Shown: positions 16,739-24,704, counted from the stretch's first letter. The stretch: 64,000 nt of DNA from Desulfosporosinus sp. Sb-LF (GCF_004766055.1 NZ_SPQR01000009.1:62001-126000), one strand, 5' to 3'. Notes: generated by a model from the sequence alone, not told the origin. Numbers and translations are program-made.

Positions 16739-16954
16739 TTATCTCGTCAGATCTGTACTGTAAGCACTTAGAGCCTCGGAAATTCTCTTCGACCAATTTG
16801 GGCTCATCGAGCGTCGCCCCCGTTCCAAATCACTGATGATACTCGGAGCAATACCTGTCCTATCAGCTAATTCTCTTTGACTACCAATGCCAGCCTTTAG
16901 GCGAGCATCTCTCATGGTTCGTCCTGCGTAAATCACTTGACTCCTCTCACTCAT
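16739..16954 (-). CDS. XRE-family (Cro/CI type) transcription regulator
   Basis: A 71-residue single-domain helix-turn-helix protein. The HTH runs from about residue 15 to 60, with GSQRELADRTGIAPSIISDLERGRR as the recognition unit (split here by sense, not a single motif). The start has GGAGGTGA ahead. It lies 46 bases upstream of the DnaD-type gene on the same strand and is divergent from the DUF1659 cassette. It probably controls one or both. Its promoter region contains a LexA-like box. Confidence 0.85.
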   Translation of the reverse strand: MSERSQVIYAGRTMRDARLKAGIGSQRELADRTGIAPSIISDLERGRRSMSPNWSKRISEALSAYSTDLTR

Positions 16955-17030
16955 ACCCTCACCTCCTCTTGCATCAAATTCTTTTTACATTGAATGGTAT
17001 CCCATTAACAATCTTTTCTATATATGAACT

Positions 17031-17066
17031 ATTATAACTCAACCGAACATTTCAGAACATAGGTTC
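17031..17066 (-). promoter_or_regulatory. Promoter of the XRE-DnaD unit with overlapping LexA-like box
   Basis: On the minus strand a perfect -10, TATAAT (17036-17031), lies 17 bases after a weak -35, TGTTCT (17059-17054). GAACATAGGTTC at 17055-17066 has the GAAC-N4-GTTC form of Firmicute LexA boxes, though the inner four bases depart from the RNRY rule. It overlaps the -35. A smaller repeat, AATGG/CCATT at 16993-17006, could be an XRE operator. Confidence 0.45.
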
Positions 17067-17304
17067 CGGGCGATTCGACAAAATCTCGGTGATGAAATCA
17101 CACCTCAAAAAACCCTCATCGCACATGCCACAAGGATTTAAAGCTTTGTATTTTTTTGAATTGTGATACTTTTCGACATGAATCTGCCTAACTCTCAGTT
17201 TTTTGAAAGCATTTATATCTGATAATTATTTCATCCAATCGTAAGGCTCCCATTTTAACAATTGGGAGAGGGTGTGATTTCATAACCTAACTTCAGCAAG
17301 GCTG

Positions 17305-17353
17305 TTGACAGAAATATTCAGTGTCAAGTATACTAAATATAGAACAAACGTTC
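17305..17353 (+). promoter_or_regulatory. Promoter with consensus LexA (SOS) box ahead of the DUF1659 cassette
   Basis: TTGACA (17305-17310), 18 bases, TATACT (17329-17334). The LexA box GAACAAACGTTC (17342-17353) fits GAAC-RNRY-GTTC exactly and sits at the expected start of transcription (about 17341), where bound LexA would block RNA polymerase. This predicts induction by DNA damage. Confidence 0.65.
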
Positions 17354-17355
17354 TC

Positions 17356-17450
17356 GGGCAGGGAACGGTTCACATGATCTCTACCTGCCCTAGAGATCTG
17401 TGAATAACCCTTCCCAAGTAAAGCAGTCGGCAGAAACCGGCTGCTTTTTC
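17356..17450 (+). ncRNA. Structured leader or small RNA ending in an intrinsic terminator
   Basis: Downstream of the SOS promoter, GGTTCACATGATCTCTA (17367-17383) pairs with TAGAGATCTGTGAATAACC (17391-17409), with small bulges, around the loop CCTGCCC. GGGAA/TTCCC extends the stem. GGGCAGG (17356-17362) is complementary to that whole loop, giving an alternative or kissing pairing. Then AGCAGTCGG/CCGGCTGCT (17422-17444) with TTTTTCTT forms an intrinsic terminator before the first gene. It could be an attenuator or a ~105-nt LexA-controlled RNA. No known riboswitch class was recognised. Confidence 0.5.
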
Positions 17451-17501
17451 TTACGAAAACGTTTGTTATGACCAAACTTAGGTCGAAAGGAGGTGAACAA
17501 G

Positions 17502-17723
17502 ATGGCTGTTATCTCAAGTGCTAAAGACACAGTGATGGTAGTAACCTATCAAACCGGTTTAACCCCAGAAGGCTCTCCGAAACTCAGTCAGCGTAGCTTC
17601 CCGAATCTGAAATCTGACGCCCTGGACCAAGACGTCTATGACGTGGCCACTGCCCTGTATGGACTTCAAGATTACCCACTAATCGGGGTACGTCGGGACA
17701 ACCGTTTTGACCTCGCGGAGTAA
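17502..17723 (+). CDS. DUF1659 family small protein
   Basis: A 73-residue protein of unknown role. It matches the DUF1659 pattern: an N-terminal beta-rich part (LQYQTG-like VVTYQTGLTPEGSPKLSQRS), then DALDQDVYDVATALYGLQDYPLIGVRR. The start is the ATG at 17502, seven bases after AAAGGAGGT; a GTG three codons earlier is disfavoured. First gene of a cassette with DUF2922, YvrJ and an amidase, seen as a conserved set in many Firmicutes. No secretion signal. Confidence 0.75.
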   Translation: MAVISSAKDTVMVVTYQTGLTPEGSPKLSQRSFPNLKSDALDQDVYDVATALYGLQDYPLIGVRRDNRFDLAE

Positions 17724-17773
17724 TCGAGTGCCAGTAACCTTTGTGATTAATCGTATAGAAAGGAGGAAAAATC

Positions 17774-18013
17774 ATGGCTAGTACAAGCAAAAAAGTCTTA
17801 CGCATGACCTTTAACAATGCTCTTGGGAGTGCGGTAAGTTTCACCCTGCCAGAACCTAAAGTGGATCTGACTGCTGTTCAGATCGAAGCAGTCATGGATC
17901 AGATGATCGCCAAGAATATCTTCTTGACATCCGGTGGTGCGCTCGTATCTAAACGAGATATCAAGATCATCGATACGACAACCGACGACCTTTACGAAAT
18001 ACCTGTAGCGTAA
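17774..18013 (+). CDS. DUF2922 family small protein
   Basis: A 79-residue protein of unknown role. It has the DUF2922 features: KVLRMTFNNALGSAVSFTLPEPK followed by LTAVQIEAVMDQMIAKNIF and a closing beta region, ALVSKRDIKIIDTTTDDLYEI. It starts behind AAAGGAGG, 50 bases after the DUF1659 gene. The two small proteins almost always occur together, which suggests that they act as a pair, but no activity is known to me. Confidence 0.78.
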   Translation: MASTSKKVLRMTFNNALGSAVSFTLPEPKVDLTAVQIEAVMDQMIAKNIFLTSGGALVSKRDIKIIDTTTDDLYEIPVA

Positions 18014-18151
18014 GCAATGTGCGACCATTGCGCCTCAGCGGATAGCTTCGGGGAGGAGGGGCATTCGAAGCTCCTCCTTCTCTCATAAGAGTCTGAATGA
18101 ATCATCAGCATAATCATTTTAGAGAAAAGTCACTGAAAGGGAGGGAACCGC

Positions 18152-18298
18152 ATGGAAGATATGTTGAAACTCGTGGGTAATTTTGGCTTTCCGATCGTGG
18201 TGAGCGCCTATTTACTGGTGCGGATCGAAGGAAAACTCAACGAACTTTCCTCGAGCATTACGGAACTTGCCAAGGCTGTTGCCATCCTAAGAGCTTAA
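18152..18298 (+). CDS. yvrJ: YvrJ family small membrane protein
   Basis: A 48-residue protein starting MEDMLKLVGNFGFPIVVSAY, one hydrophobic segment, then a short amphipathic helix (EGKLNELSSSITELAKAVAI). This is the YvrJ family pattern. The size and topology, one membrane span plus a helical tail before an amidase gene, resemble small holins; this is an inference and the family has no proven holin. AAGGGAGG lies ahead of the ATG. Confidence 0.75.
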   Translation: MEDMLKLVGNFGFPIVVSAYLLVRIEGKLNELSSSITELAKAVAILRA

Positions 18299-18319
18299 AA
18301 TAAGAGGAGGAATATGGGG

Positions 18320-18769
18320 ATGGATTGGCAAAAGATCGTCATTCACCACACAGCAAGTCCCACAGAAGTGCGTCGTTCCGGAAGTATCGTTCCAGTCGAC
18401 GCAGCCATGATTCGGGAGTGGCATAAAACCAAGGGTTGGAGCGATATCGGCTATCACTTCGTGATTATGCCAGATGGTCGTTGTGAAGAAGGAAGACCCT
18501 TATACCGACCAGGAGCCCATTGCAACGTAGGGCATCGTAATTTTATTGGAATCGGAGTTTGTCTAGTAGGGAATTTCAGCGAGACAGAAGTTCCGGATGC
18601 TCAACTCAGCGGTCTAGTAACTAAAATAGTTCAACTTATGGAGGCCTTTAAGCTAGGTATTGAGGCCGTTGAACTGCACCGAGACGTATCTGGAGCTACC
18701 ACAGAATGCCCCGGACGGTACTTCCCGACAGATAGTTTGATGAAGGAGTTGGAAGAGAGTTTTCGTTGA
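18320..18769 (+). CDS. N-acetylmuramoyl-L-alanine amidase (PGRP/amidase_2)
   Basis: Zinc amidase that cuts the MurNAc-L-Ala bond of peptidoglycan, about 149 residues and consisting of the catalytic domain alone. Motifs: IVIHHTASPTE (first zinc His), WSDIGYHFVIMPDG, GAHCNVGHRNFIGIGVCLVGNF and ELHRDVSGATTECPGRYFP (second zinc His and zinc Cys). It has no signal peptide, so export would need a helper such as a holin, or lysis. ATG at 18320 is preferred (nine bases after GAGGAGG); an ATG six bases earlier is also in frame. It closes the SOS-linked cassette. Confidence 0.88.
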   Translation: MDWQKIVIHHTASPTEVRRSGSIVPVDAAMIREWHKTKGWSDIGYHFVIMPDGRCEEGRPLYRPGAHCNVGHRNFIGIGVCLVGNFSETEVPDAQLSGLVTKIVQLMEAFKLGIEAVELHRDVSGATTECPGRYFPTDSLMKELEESFR

Positions 18770-18801
18770 AACGAGTTAGAAACTTCATTATAGAGAGTAG
18801 C

Positions 18802-18837
18802 AAATGCTGCACTGAGAAATTCAGGGCAGCATTTCTT
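18802..18837 (+). terminator. Terminator after the amidase gene
   Basis: AAATGCTGC (18802-18810) pairs with GCAGCATTT (18826-18834), followed by CTTC. It ends the DUF1659-amidase unit before the VanW gene. Confidence 0.5.
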
Positions 18838-18937
18838 CAGTGAGAGCATTGAGATTGTTAGACATAATTTGTCATGAAATTTTTCTCCCTTACCGCATAT
18901 AGTTAAACGTTACTAGCCGAGAAGGGAGATCTTTAAC

Positions 18938-20083
18938 GTGGAAGAGGATGCTAGCCCTGCGGAACTATCAAGAAGCCAAGGTTTTTTAAAACGGCATAAA
19001 ATCCTACTAATTATCTTAAGTACTGGAATAATCTTATTCGGAGTTCTTACTCTTACACTCGTTTTATATACCCAGGACAGAGGACAAATTGCCAAAGGAG
19101 TTATCTTAGAAATCCCTTTGGGACAGCTCCCTATTGAGGAGGCCCATTCGAAACTTAAACAACTGAGAAACGAGACTTATAAACGACCCGTTCAGTTCAT
19201 ATCCGGCGATAAAAAGTTCAATATAAGCATGGAGGAACTTGGTTTCACCTATTCCTATGATGAACCACTTCGACAAGCCTCTCTCATTGGGCGAGAAGGA
19301 ACCCTCTTTAACAAGGCGATTAGTAAGTACAAAGCAAGCTTTGGAATCACCTTTAAACCTGACTATCACTGGAATGATCAAGTCCTTACGGAGGCATTGA
19401 CTAAACATCTCTCGACCTTGAACATTCCTGCAGAGGATGCGCACTTTTCCATTAACTCGGATAACTCCCTGCAGATTATCCTAGAAAAACCCGGGAAACA
19501 AGTCGATATTAATTCCCTCATCACGAGCATAAAAAAGCAGGCCCTTGATGAGGCCCAAATAATCTCTATTCCCTTCAGCACAGTCACGCCAAGCCTTACG
19601 AAAACGGTCCTCGAGAATGTAAAATTGAACAAACACCTAAGTGACTACACCACCTGCTTTAATCCAAACCAGAAAGAACGAACACTCAACATTCAGCTTG
19701 CATCCAAAGCCCTCGATGGCTTGGTGTTAAAACCTGGAGGGGTGTTCTCTTTTAACAATTCTGTAGGCCCCAGAACTGCCGAGGCTGGTTACCAGGAAGC
19801 CATAATTATTGAAGGGAACAAATTCGTTCCCGGTCTAGGTGGAGGAGTCTGTCAAGTTTCCAGCACCCTTTACAATGCCGTTCTTTTGGCATCTCCATCC
19901 CTAAACGTTATCGAACGTTCGCGTCATAGCTTACCCATTGCCTATGTCCCTCCTGGTCAAGATGCAACAGTAGCTTATCCAACTCTAGATTTTAAGTTCA
20001 GAAATGATTCAAATGGCTATCTTCTTATCCGTAGTTCCATCAATAACAATACATTATTGTTTAGTCTAGTCATTTTCTCATAA
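18938..20083 (+). CDS. VanW family membrane-anchored protein
   Basis: A 381-residue protein with a cytoplasmic tail, one membrane span (about 28-48, ILLIILSTGIILFGVLTLTL) and an extracytoplasmic part. Residues ~55-230 resemble the PG_binding_4 domain often found before VanW. The VanW domain (about 235-375) shows GGVFSFNNSVGPRT, GLGGGVCQVSSTLYNAVLLA and SLPIAYVPPGQDATVAYP, which are its invariant blocks. Its role is unknown, though it is linked to the cell wall and named after a vancomycin-resistance cluster gene. The start is GTG with AAGGGAG ahead. It stands alone between a terminator and IS remnants, and lacks a C-terminal G5 domain. Confidence 0.88.
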   Translation: MEEDASPAELSRSQGFLKRHKILLIILSTGIILFGVLTLTLVLYTQDRGQIAKGVILEIPLGQLPIEEAHSKLKQLRNETYKRPVQFISGDKKFNISMEELGFTYSYDEPLRQASLIGREGTLFNKAISKYKASFGITFKPDYHWNDQVLTEALTKHLSTLNIPAEDAHFSINSDNSLQIILEKPGKQVDINSLITSIKKQALDEAQIISIPFSTVTPSLTKTVLENVKLNKHLSDYTTCFNPNQKERTLNIQLASKALDGLVLKPGGVFSFNNSVGPRTAEAGYQEAIIIEGNKFVPGLGGGVCQVSSTLYNAVLLASPSLNVIERSRHSLPIAYVPPGQDATVAYPTLDFKFRNDSNGYLLIRSSINNNTLLFSLVIFS

Positions 20084-20266
20084 ATAACCGGTTACGCAAA
20101 CGTTAGTTTAAGTAATTAATGGTATAGCATTTATTGATTTCTTACGAAAATATAGTCTCCAACGTCTATTACCTGTCTTGGACTTATACATTCCTGTCTA
20201 TAATAGACATAGAATGCCCGAGATCCCCCTTGGATCTCTTAAATATTCTGTTTATGATTTTACTCT
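20084..20266. other. Non-coding stretch, probably the right end of a broken IS110-family element
   Basis: No gene was seen. It contains a hairpin, GAGATCC/GGATCTC (around 20220-20238), and lies between the VanW stop and the C-terminal transposase fragment. Some IS110-type elements carry their RNA in flanking non-coding DNA. The true element edge cannot be fixed. Confidence 0.3.
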
Positions 20267-20588
20267 TCAGGCCTTCAGAACTTGATAACCCTTCAATTGA
20301 AGTTGTCTAATTAGGCGCTGTTCCTTTTCTTCTTCGCGTTTGACAAGGTACTCTGTACCCAATTCTTTATATGGCTCCCTGGTCAGTAATATCTTATATG
20401 CAATCCGGAGAATTAGATGTCCTAATGCAAGCAAAGCCTTTTTCTTTCCCATACGTTTTACCCATCGCCAAAATGTCGAGGATAGTCGGGTGTTTTTGGT
20501 TTTAGAAGCTGCCCAGGCACATTCACATAAAACTGACTTTAATGCTTTGTTACCCGAAGTGAATAATATGCTCCGCAAGAGCCACCAA
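20267..20588 (-). pseudogene. IS110-family transposase, C-terminal fragment
   Basis: Encodes the C-terminal Transposase_20 end: GNKALKSVLCECAWAASKTK, then RMGKKKALLALGHLILRIAYKIL. The start of the domain is missing: the reading frame runs into the left end of an IS3-family element at 20589. The matching N-terminal half lies beyond that element at 21600-22354 on the same strand, so both halves come from one interrupted transposase gene. Confidence 0.82.
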
Positions 20589-21600
20589 TGAACTGCACCC
20601 CAAATATTGGACATTGTGATATAATCATTTTGTTCATGAAAGGGGTTCCAAGATGGTTATCAAAGGTCAAAAACTGAAGCACTACTCTGGAGACTTTAAA
20701 CTAAGTGCAGTTGAAGAAGTGCTAACCGATCATATGGGTCTAAGAGAGACAGCACGAAAATATGGAGTAACTCATAAGATGGTTCAAACCTGGATTCGTT
20801 TGTTTCTTGAAAAAGGTAAGGATTCTCTTTACTCTAATGCCTCAAAACATAAAACGACGTTGATTAATGAAGTTCCACCCACACAAATCTCAGATTTTAA
20901 AGACCAAGTTACGCCACGAAAGCTAAGGCATCCCAAAGTGGACGAGTCTTCATTGCCTGATGAAATTCGTAATGAACTCAATAAGTTACGAATGGAGAAT
21001 GAATATCTAAAAAAATTGAACGCCTTAGTCCGGAAAAAGGAAAAGTCACAAACAAGGATAAAGCTCAAATAGTACACGAGCTAAGGCGTAAATATAAAGT
21101 CAATGAGCTAGTAAAAATGGCTGGTATACCTCGAAGCACATATTACTATTACACTAAATCCCAAAGTAAACTAGACAAGTATGCTACGATTCGGCCAGTT
21201 ATGAAGCAAATCTTCACTGATAATAAGGGTCGTTATGGTTATCGTCGGGTAACCGCTAAACTAAAGAAACAAGGTATGGTCATCAACCATAAAACGGTAA
21301 TGAGGCTAATGAAAGAATCAAACCTACATTGCTTTGTACGAATAAAAAAATACAATTCGTATCGAGGTGATGTAGGTAAAGTTGCACCAAACCTGTTAAA
21401 TCGCGAATTTCAAGCAGCCAAACCTAATGAAAAGTGGGTTACTGATATCACAGAGTTTCATCTGTATGGTCAGAAGATATATTTATCTCCCATTTTGGAT
21501 TTGTATAATGGAGAAATTATCAGCTACGACATTTCTAATCATCCTCGATTTTCACAGGTTATGGTAATGTTAGATCGGGCTTTTAAAAAGATACCTGACA
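20589..21600 (+). mobile_element. IS3-family insertion sequence, truncated at its right end
   Basis: The left end begins TGAACTGCACCCCAAATATT at 20589, a typical IS3/IS150-group terminal repeat. Two overlapping genes follow. OrfB stops after about half of its catalytic domain at the point where IS110 sequence resumes (about 21600), and no matching right terminal repeat is seen. The element was inserted in the IS110 transposase gene, and a later deletion removed its right end together with the middle of the IS110 gene. Confidence 0.8.
20653..21072 (+). CDS. IS3-family transposase OrfA
   Basis: A 139-residue DNA-binding half. It has the helix-turn-helix LRETARKYGVTHKMVQTWIR (about 31-50) and a C-terminal leucine-zipper-like helix, PDEIRNELNKLRMENEYLKK. 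Near the end, CGG AAA AAG offers a slippery site for a -1 frameshift into OrfB, the usual way IS3 elements make the OrfAB transposase. Intact, but its partner is truncated. Confidence 0.82.
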   Translation: MVIKGQKLKHYSGDFKLSAVEEVLTDHMGLRETARKYGVTHKMVQTWIRLFLEKGKDSLYSNASKHKTTLINEVPPTQISDFKDQVTPRKLRHPKVDESSLPDEIRNELNKLRMENEYLKKLNALVRKKEKSQTRIKLK

Positions 21601-21614
21601 ATACCGGGAGTTAA
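21045..21614 (+). pseudogene. IS3-family transposase OrfB, truncated
   Basis: The -1 frame opens near 21030 and reads NKDKAQIVHELRRKYKVNEL, then MAGIPRSTYYYY. The HTH_21 region (KGRYGYRRVTAKLKKQG) and the first catalytic Asp region (KWVTDITEFHLYGQKIYLSP) are present. The frame then ends after RAFKKIPDN, so the second Asp and the Glu of the DDE triad are lost. The element cannot move with this protein. Confidence 0.82.
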
Positions 21615-22354
21615 ACAATGGTCTATTCTCATCTCAACATGAGCAATTGTTTGTTCTAAAAACTTCAAGTGTTCCCAAGAATAACGGATCATTTCTCGAT
21701 GATGGCCTCTTAGTCGGCTGTTTAAAGCATCGACTAAACCGAGAACTTTGCTTTTCACTTTACCTTTTACCATCTGGGTAAGCTTTTCGGCTGTGATGAC
21801 TTCTCCATCAATAAGTGACCCTATGATATTGCGCCCCGAGACACCGAAAATGTCGGAAATATAGGTTGTGATCTTTATATTAGCATCCTGCAAAACCTTA
21901 TGAATCCGATTTTTCTCCTGAGTCGTATCCTGAAGAATTTTTTTCCTGTATCGAGTTAGATCTCTTAAATCACGGATCTCCACGGGCGGAACAAAACTTC
22001 CTGCAATTAAACCACTTCGAAGGAGTTGGGCAATCCATTCCGCATCTTTGACATCCGTTTTTCGTCCAGGAACATTCTTGATTCGTTGGGCATTGGTCCG
22101 AGGATGAGTTGAAACGTTCCCGTCTCGAGAATGTTCCACACGGGCTTCCAGTAGATTCCTGTACTTTCCATCGCAACATGAGAACACTTTTGCTCTTCTA
22201 GCCAGTCAGCTAGTTTCAAAAGATCAGGCGTCGTTGTGCTAAACATCCTAATTTCCTTTTTGGGCTTATGTTCAAGGGGCCCTAAAAGAACACAAGCAAC
22301 TACTGTTTCCTGATGGACATCCAACCCAGCACAGCATTCCAAAACAGCATCCAT
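21600..22354 (-). pseudogene. IS110-family transposase, N-terminal half with a frameshift
   Basis: Starts at the ATG at 22354 (GGGAGGTG ahead) with MDAVLECCAGLDVHQETVVA, the first acidic residue of the DEDD RuvC-like domain; MESTGIYWKPVWNILE follows. A one-base indel near 22105 then shifts the frame, because NAQRIKNVPGRKTDVKDAEW, which should follow, is read one frame away. The shifted frame continues to about EMRIDHCL and breaks at the IS3 junction. The transposase is therefore dead from both a frameshift and an insertion/deletion. Confidence 0.82.
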
Positions 22355-22657
22355 TAAACCACACCTCCCAATAAGGCAGGTGACCCAACAACCGAAGAAC
22401 ATCTATCGAAATTTCTTACACGTGCTCAAGGCACATTTACCTGTACTCATAGGTTGTTGGAACCAGTTTATACTCCGGGGTATAATCCACCATAAATCAA
22501 ACGGCTTACAGCACCTACCTAGTTATGATTATCCCAGGTTATCGATGCTATGAATAGTTAATCCTTGTATAATTTTCATTCCTCCCTGTGAACAGAAAGT
22601 TCATGAACGTTTATACTGAAAACTGACCACAGTTTTTGTGGTCAATTTTCAGTATAA
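22355..22657. repeat. Non-coding IS flank with a 22-bp hairpin at 22610-22659
   Basis: No gene is seen. TTTATACTGAAAACTGACCA, continuing CA (22610-22631), pairs with 22638-22659 around GTTTTT; 21 of 22 positions match. The hairpin's right arm ends exactly where the truncated ImmA/IrrE reading frame begins, so it is probably a mobile-element end or a small remnant with inverted ends. The rest (22355-22609) is upstream of the IS110 transposase gene, where elements of this family can encode a bridge RNA; none could be modelled with confidence. Confidence 0.5.
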
Positions 22658-23071
22658 ATCAACAGTAAGTTTGGACGAAAACAAAAGGGGTACTTCTTCC
22701 AGCAATCGCGCATTAAGATCATCGTCATTAATTCTTCGCTTCCTGAAGATCTACAACGAATTATCTGCGCCCATGAGTTAGGTCATGCTCTTCTTCATAA
22801 AGATCTTGCAGCCAAAAATACGCTCAATGATTTCGCCTTGTTTGACACCGTAGCTAAGCCGGAATTCGAGGCTAACCTCTTCGCTGCGGAACTTCTTATT
22901 AGCGACAATGCGGTGATCGAAGGATTAAACGACGATTTGTCTTTTTTTGGCGTTGCCAGTGCTCTGTATGCCCCAGCTGAGCTCCTTGATCTCAAGTTTC
23001 GCATTTTGAAACACAAGGGGTATCGCCTAGAAGCCCCAATCCATGCACGTGGAGATTTTTTGAGACATTAA
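22658..23071 (+). pseudogene. ImmA/IrrE-type metallopeptidase, N-terminally truncated
   Basis: An open frame beginning right after the hairpin reads KGYFFQQSRIKIIVINSSLP, then ICAHELGHALLHKDL with the zinc motif HELGH, and ends HARGDFLRH. A downstream Glu (NLFAAELLI) fits the family third ligand. The N-terminal third and any start codon ahead of the zinc motif are missing; the first in-frame TTG (22838) would cut off the active site. ImmA proteins cleave XRE-type repressors of mobile elements, so this is likely left from a former element. Confidence 0.75.
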
Positions 23072-23234
23072 GATGTAACATAGATTGAAAAGGCTCAAAC
23101 TTATGTTTTTAATTGTAAGAATTGTTCCCCGTTGTGCAAGGGTACGACCCCGGCACAATTCCCGATGAGACGGAGGGGATTGCGCCGAGCATAGAGCGCA
23201 GCGGAACCGAAGACTGCTATAAATGTTTATTAAA

Positions 23235-24704
23235 TTATTTTTCATTATCTTCACCCTTCAATTTCTTTATTTTTAATGTTTCTATAATCATTTTATATAG
23301 ATAAGTGGCTCCAGAGCTCGCACATCTTCTATACAACAGTAGTAAAATTGAGACGCAAATTACATACAGTACAACAGAAATAACACCAAATTGATAAAAA
23401 GTATTATACCACGCATAAAGAACCGCAATGACCGTCATAATATAAAATCTTGTCAATGCAAAATCAATATAAAAGTATCTGTTTGAGATAAGCGTCCTGA
23501 GTGTGAAAAACACTATATAGGAAATGCCAGTTGAAATCGCCGCCCCTTTGTATCCATAAACCGGAACCAGAAAAGAATTTCCCACAAAATTTACTAAGCA
23601 GGAAATTGCACCGATTACAATCTGCATTTTGCTTTTCTTCATAAATACTATTCCAGACACTGTTGTCTCCGAAATCGTATACATGATTGGATTGAAAATC
23701 AGAAAAGGTAGAATGTAGGCAGCCTCTCTAAATTCTGAGCCGAGCAATAACACAAGCAAGTCTTTCACTAGAATCAGGGAGAAACCAATCCCAAACATCA
23801 CGATTGTGATGTACTGATTAACCTGTTGATAAAACTTGCAGTCTTCTTTATCATTTTCATAATGCTCTACAGCCATAGGAGCCCACAATGAATTAAAAGT
23901 AGACTGAATAATTGCGAAAATATTAACAAGTGACAGAGCACTGGAATATATTCCAACTTCTTTGTACGTACAGAAATAATTCAGAGAGATTTTGTCCACA
24001 GCTTGAAACAGCTGAGTCATGCCCATTGAAATGATAAATGGCCAACCGTATTGAACCAAACTTTTAAATGAAACTGAAATTTGGGTTGTGCAATTTCGAA
24101 AATTCCATACATCCTTCTGCCAAAAAATACTAAAGAGCAGGCAAAGCAACCCTGCAGTCACCGTTGCAAGAATGAGGGAGAGAAAATAGTCGATCTTTAT
24201 AAAGAACATTAGTGGAAGAGCCAATCCTACATAAACAGATTTTGACAAAATATTCAAAAGTGAAAACAGTTTTGATTTATATTCCAGTCTGACAACTAAA
24301 ACACTGAAACGATAAATAAGCTGGAATAAAATATGGATACACAACAGAACTATTACCTTTGGTGCAAATTCAAATTCAATAATGTGGAACACAGATAATA
24401 TAATCACAATGACACTAATTGCCACTGTGGAGAGTACCGGTACAACAACACATTTGAACAACAACCCACTTCTATACTTCAAGTCTTTTTCAGAATAGTA
24501 GTATCTGACTAATGATTGATCCAAACCAAGGCAAAGCACCATTATCGCGATACTCGTATACATATTAAAAATGGAAAGCTGACCATAATCCTCCGGGGTA
24601 ATGATTCTTGTGATAATTGGTGTTGTCAATAACCCCATAAACATGGTGATTAGTGTGCCAGCACCAATCACCATAAAATGCTTAATAAAACTGTTCTCTT
24701 TCAT
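23235..24704 (-). CDS. Polysaccharide flippase (Wzx-like, MOP superfamily)
   Basis: A 489-residue membrane protein with about 12-14 hydrophobic segments, which would flip polyprenyl-linked repeat units across the membrane. The N-terminal region, FMVIGAGTLITMFMGLLTTPIITRIITPEDYGQLSIF, is typical of the Polysacc_synt family. The start is the ATG at 24704 behind GGAG. It is the last gene of the capsule/exopolysaccharide operon and, like its neighbours to 33 kb, is AT-rich compared with the flanking chromosome. Confidence 0.85.
   Translation of the reverse strand: MKENSFIKHFMVIGAGTLITMFMGLLTTPIITRIITPEDYGQLSIFNMYTSIAIMVLCLGLDQSLVRYYYSEKDLKYRSGLLFKCVVVPVLSTVAISVIVIILSVFHIIEFEFAPKVIVLLCIHILFQLIYRFSVLVVRLEYKSKLFSLLNILSKSVYVGLALPLMFFIKIDYFLSLILATVTAGLLCLLFSIFWQKDVWNFRNCTTQISVSFKSLVQYGWPFIISMGMTQLFQAVDKISLNYFCTYKEVGIYSSALSLVNIFAIIQSTFNSLWAPMAVEHYENDKEDCKFYQQVNQYITIVMFGIGFSLILVKDLLVLLLGSEFREAAYILPFLIFNPIMYTISETTVSGIVFMKKSKMQIVIGAISCLVNFVGNSFLVPVYGYKGAAISTGISYIVFFTLRTLISNRYFYIDFALTRFYIMTVIAVLYAWYNTFYQFGVISVVLYVICVSILLLLYRRCASSGATYLYKMIIETLKIKKLKGEDNEK

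Noticed and set aside
17356-17409. H-type pseudoknot in the SOS leader
   Set aside because: The two helices would have no linker bases between them, and a 7-base hairpin loop would be fully paired. Alternative or kissing pairing is more realistic, so only that is stated.
15832-18769. Complete prophage
   Set aside because: There are an initiator, an XRE regulator and an amidase but no integrase, terminase, capsid or tail genes, so only a small phage/plasmid-like module can be claimed.
22838-23071. Independent gene starting at TTG 22838
   Set aside because: The same frame extends upstream through the HELGH zinc motif to the hairpin, so this is the tail of a truncated metallopeptidase and not a separate gene.
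23110-23230. tRNA-like or small RNA gene in the gap before the flippase gene
   Set aside because: The GC-rich patch does not fold into a cloverleaf and has no CCA-type end or conserved T-loop; nothing can be supported there.
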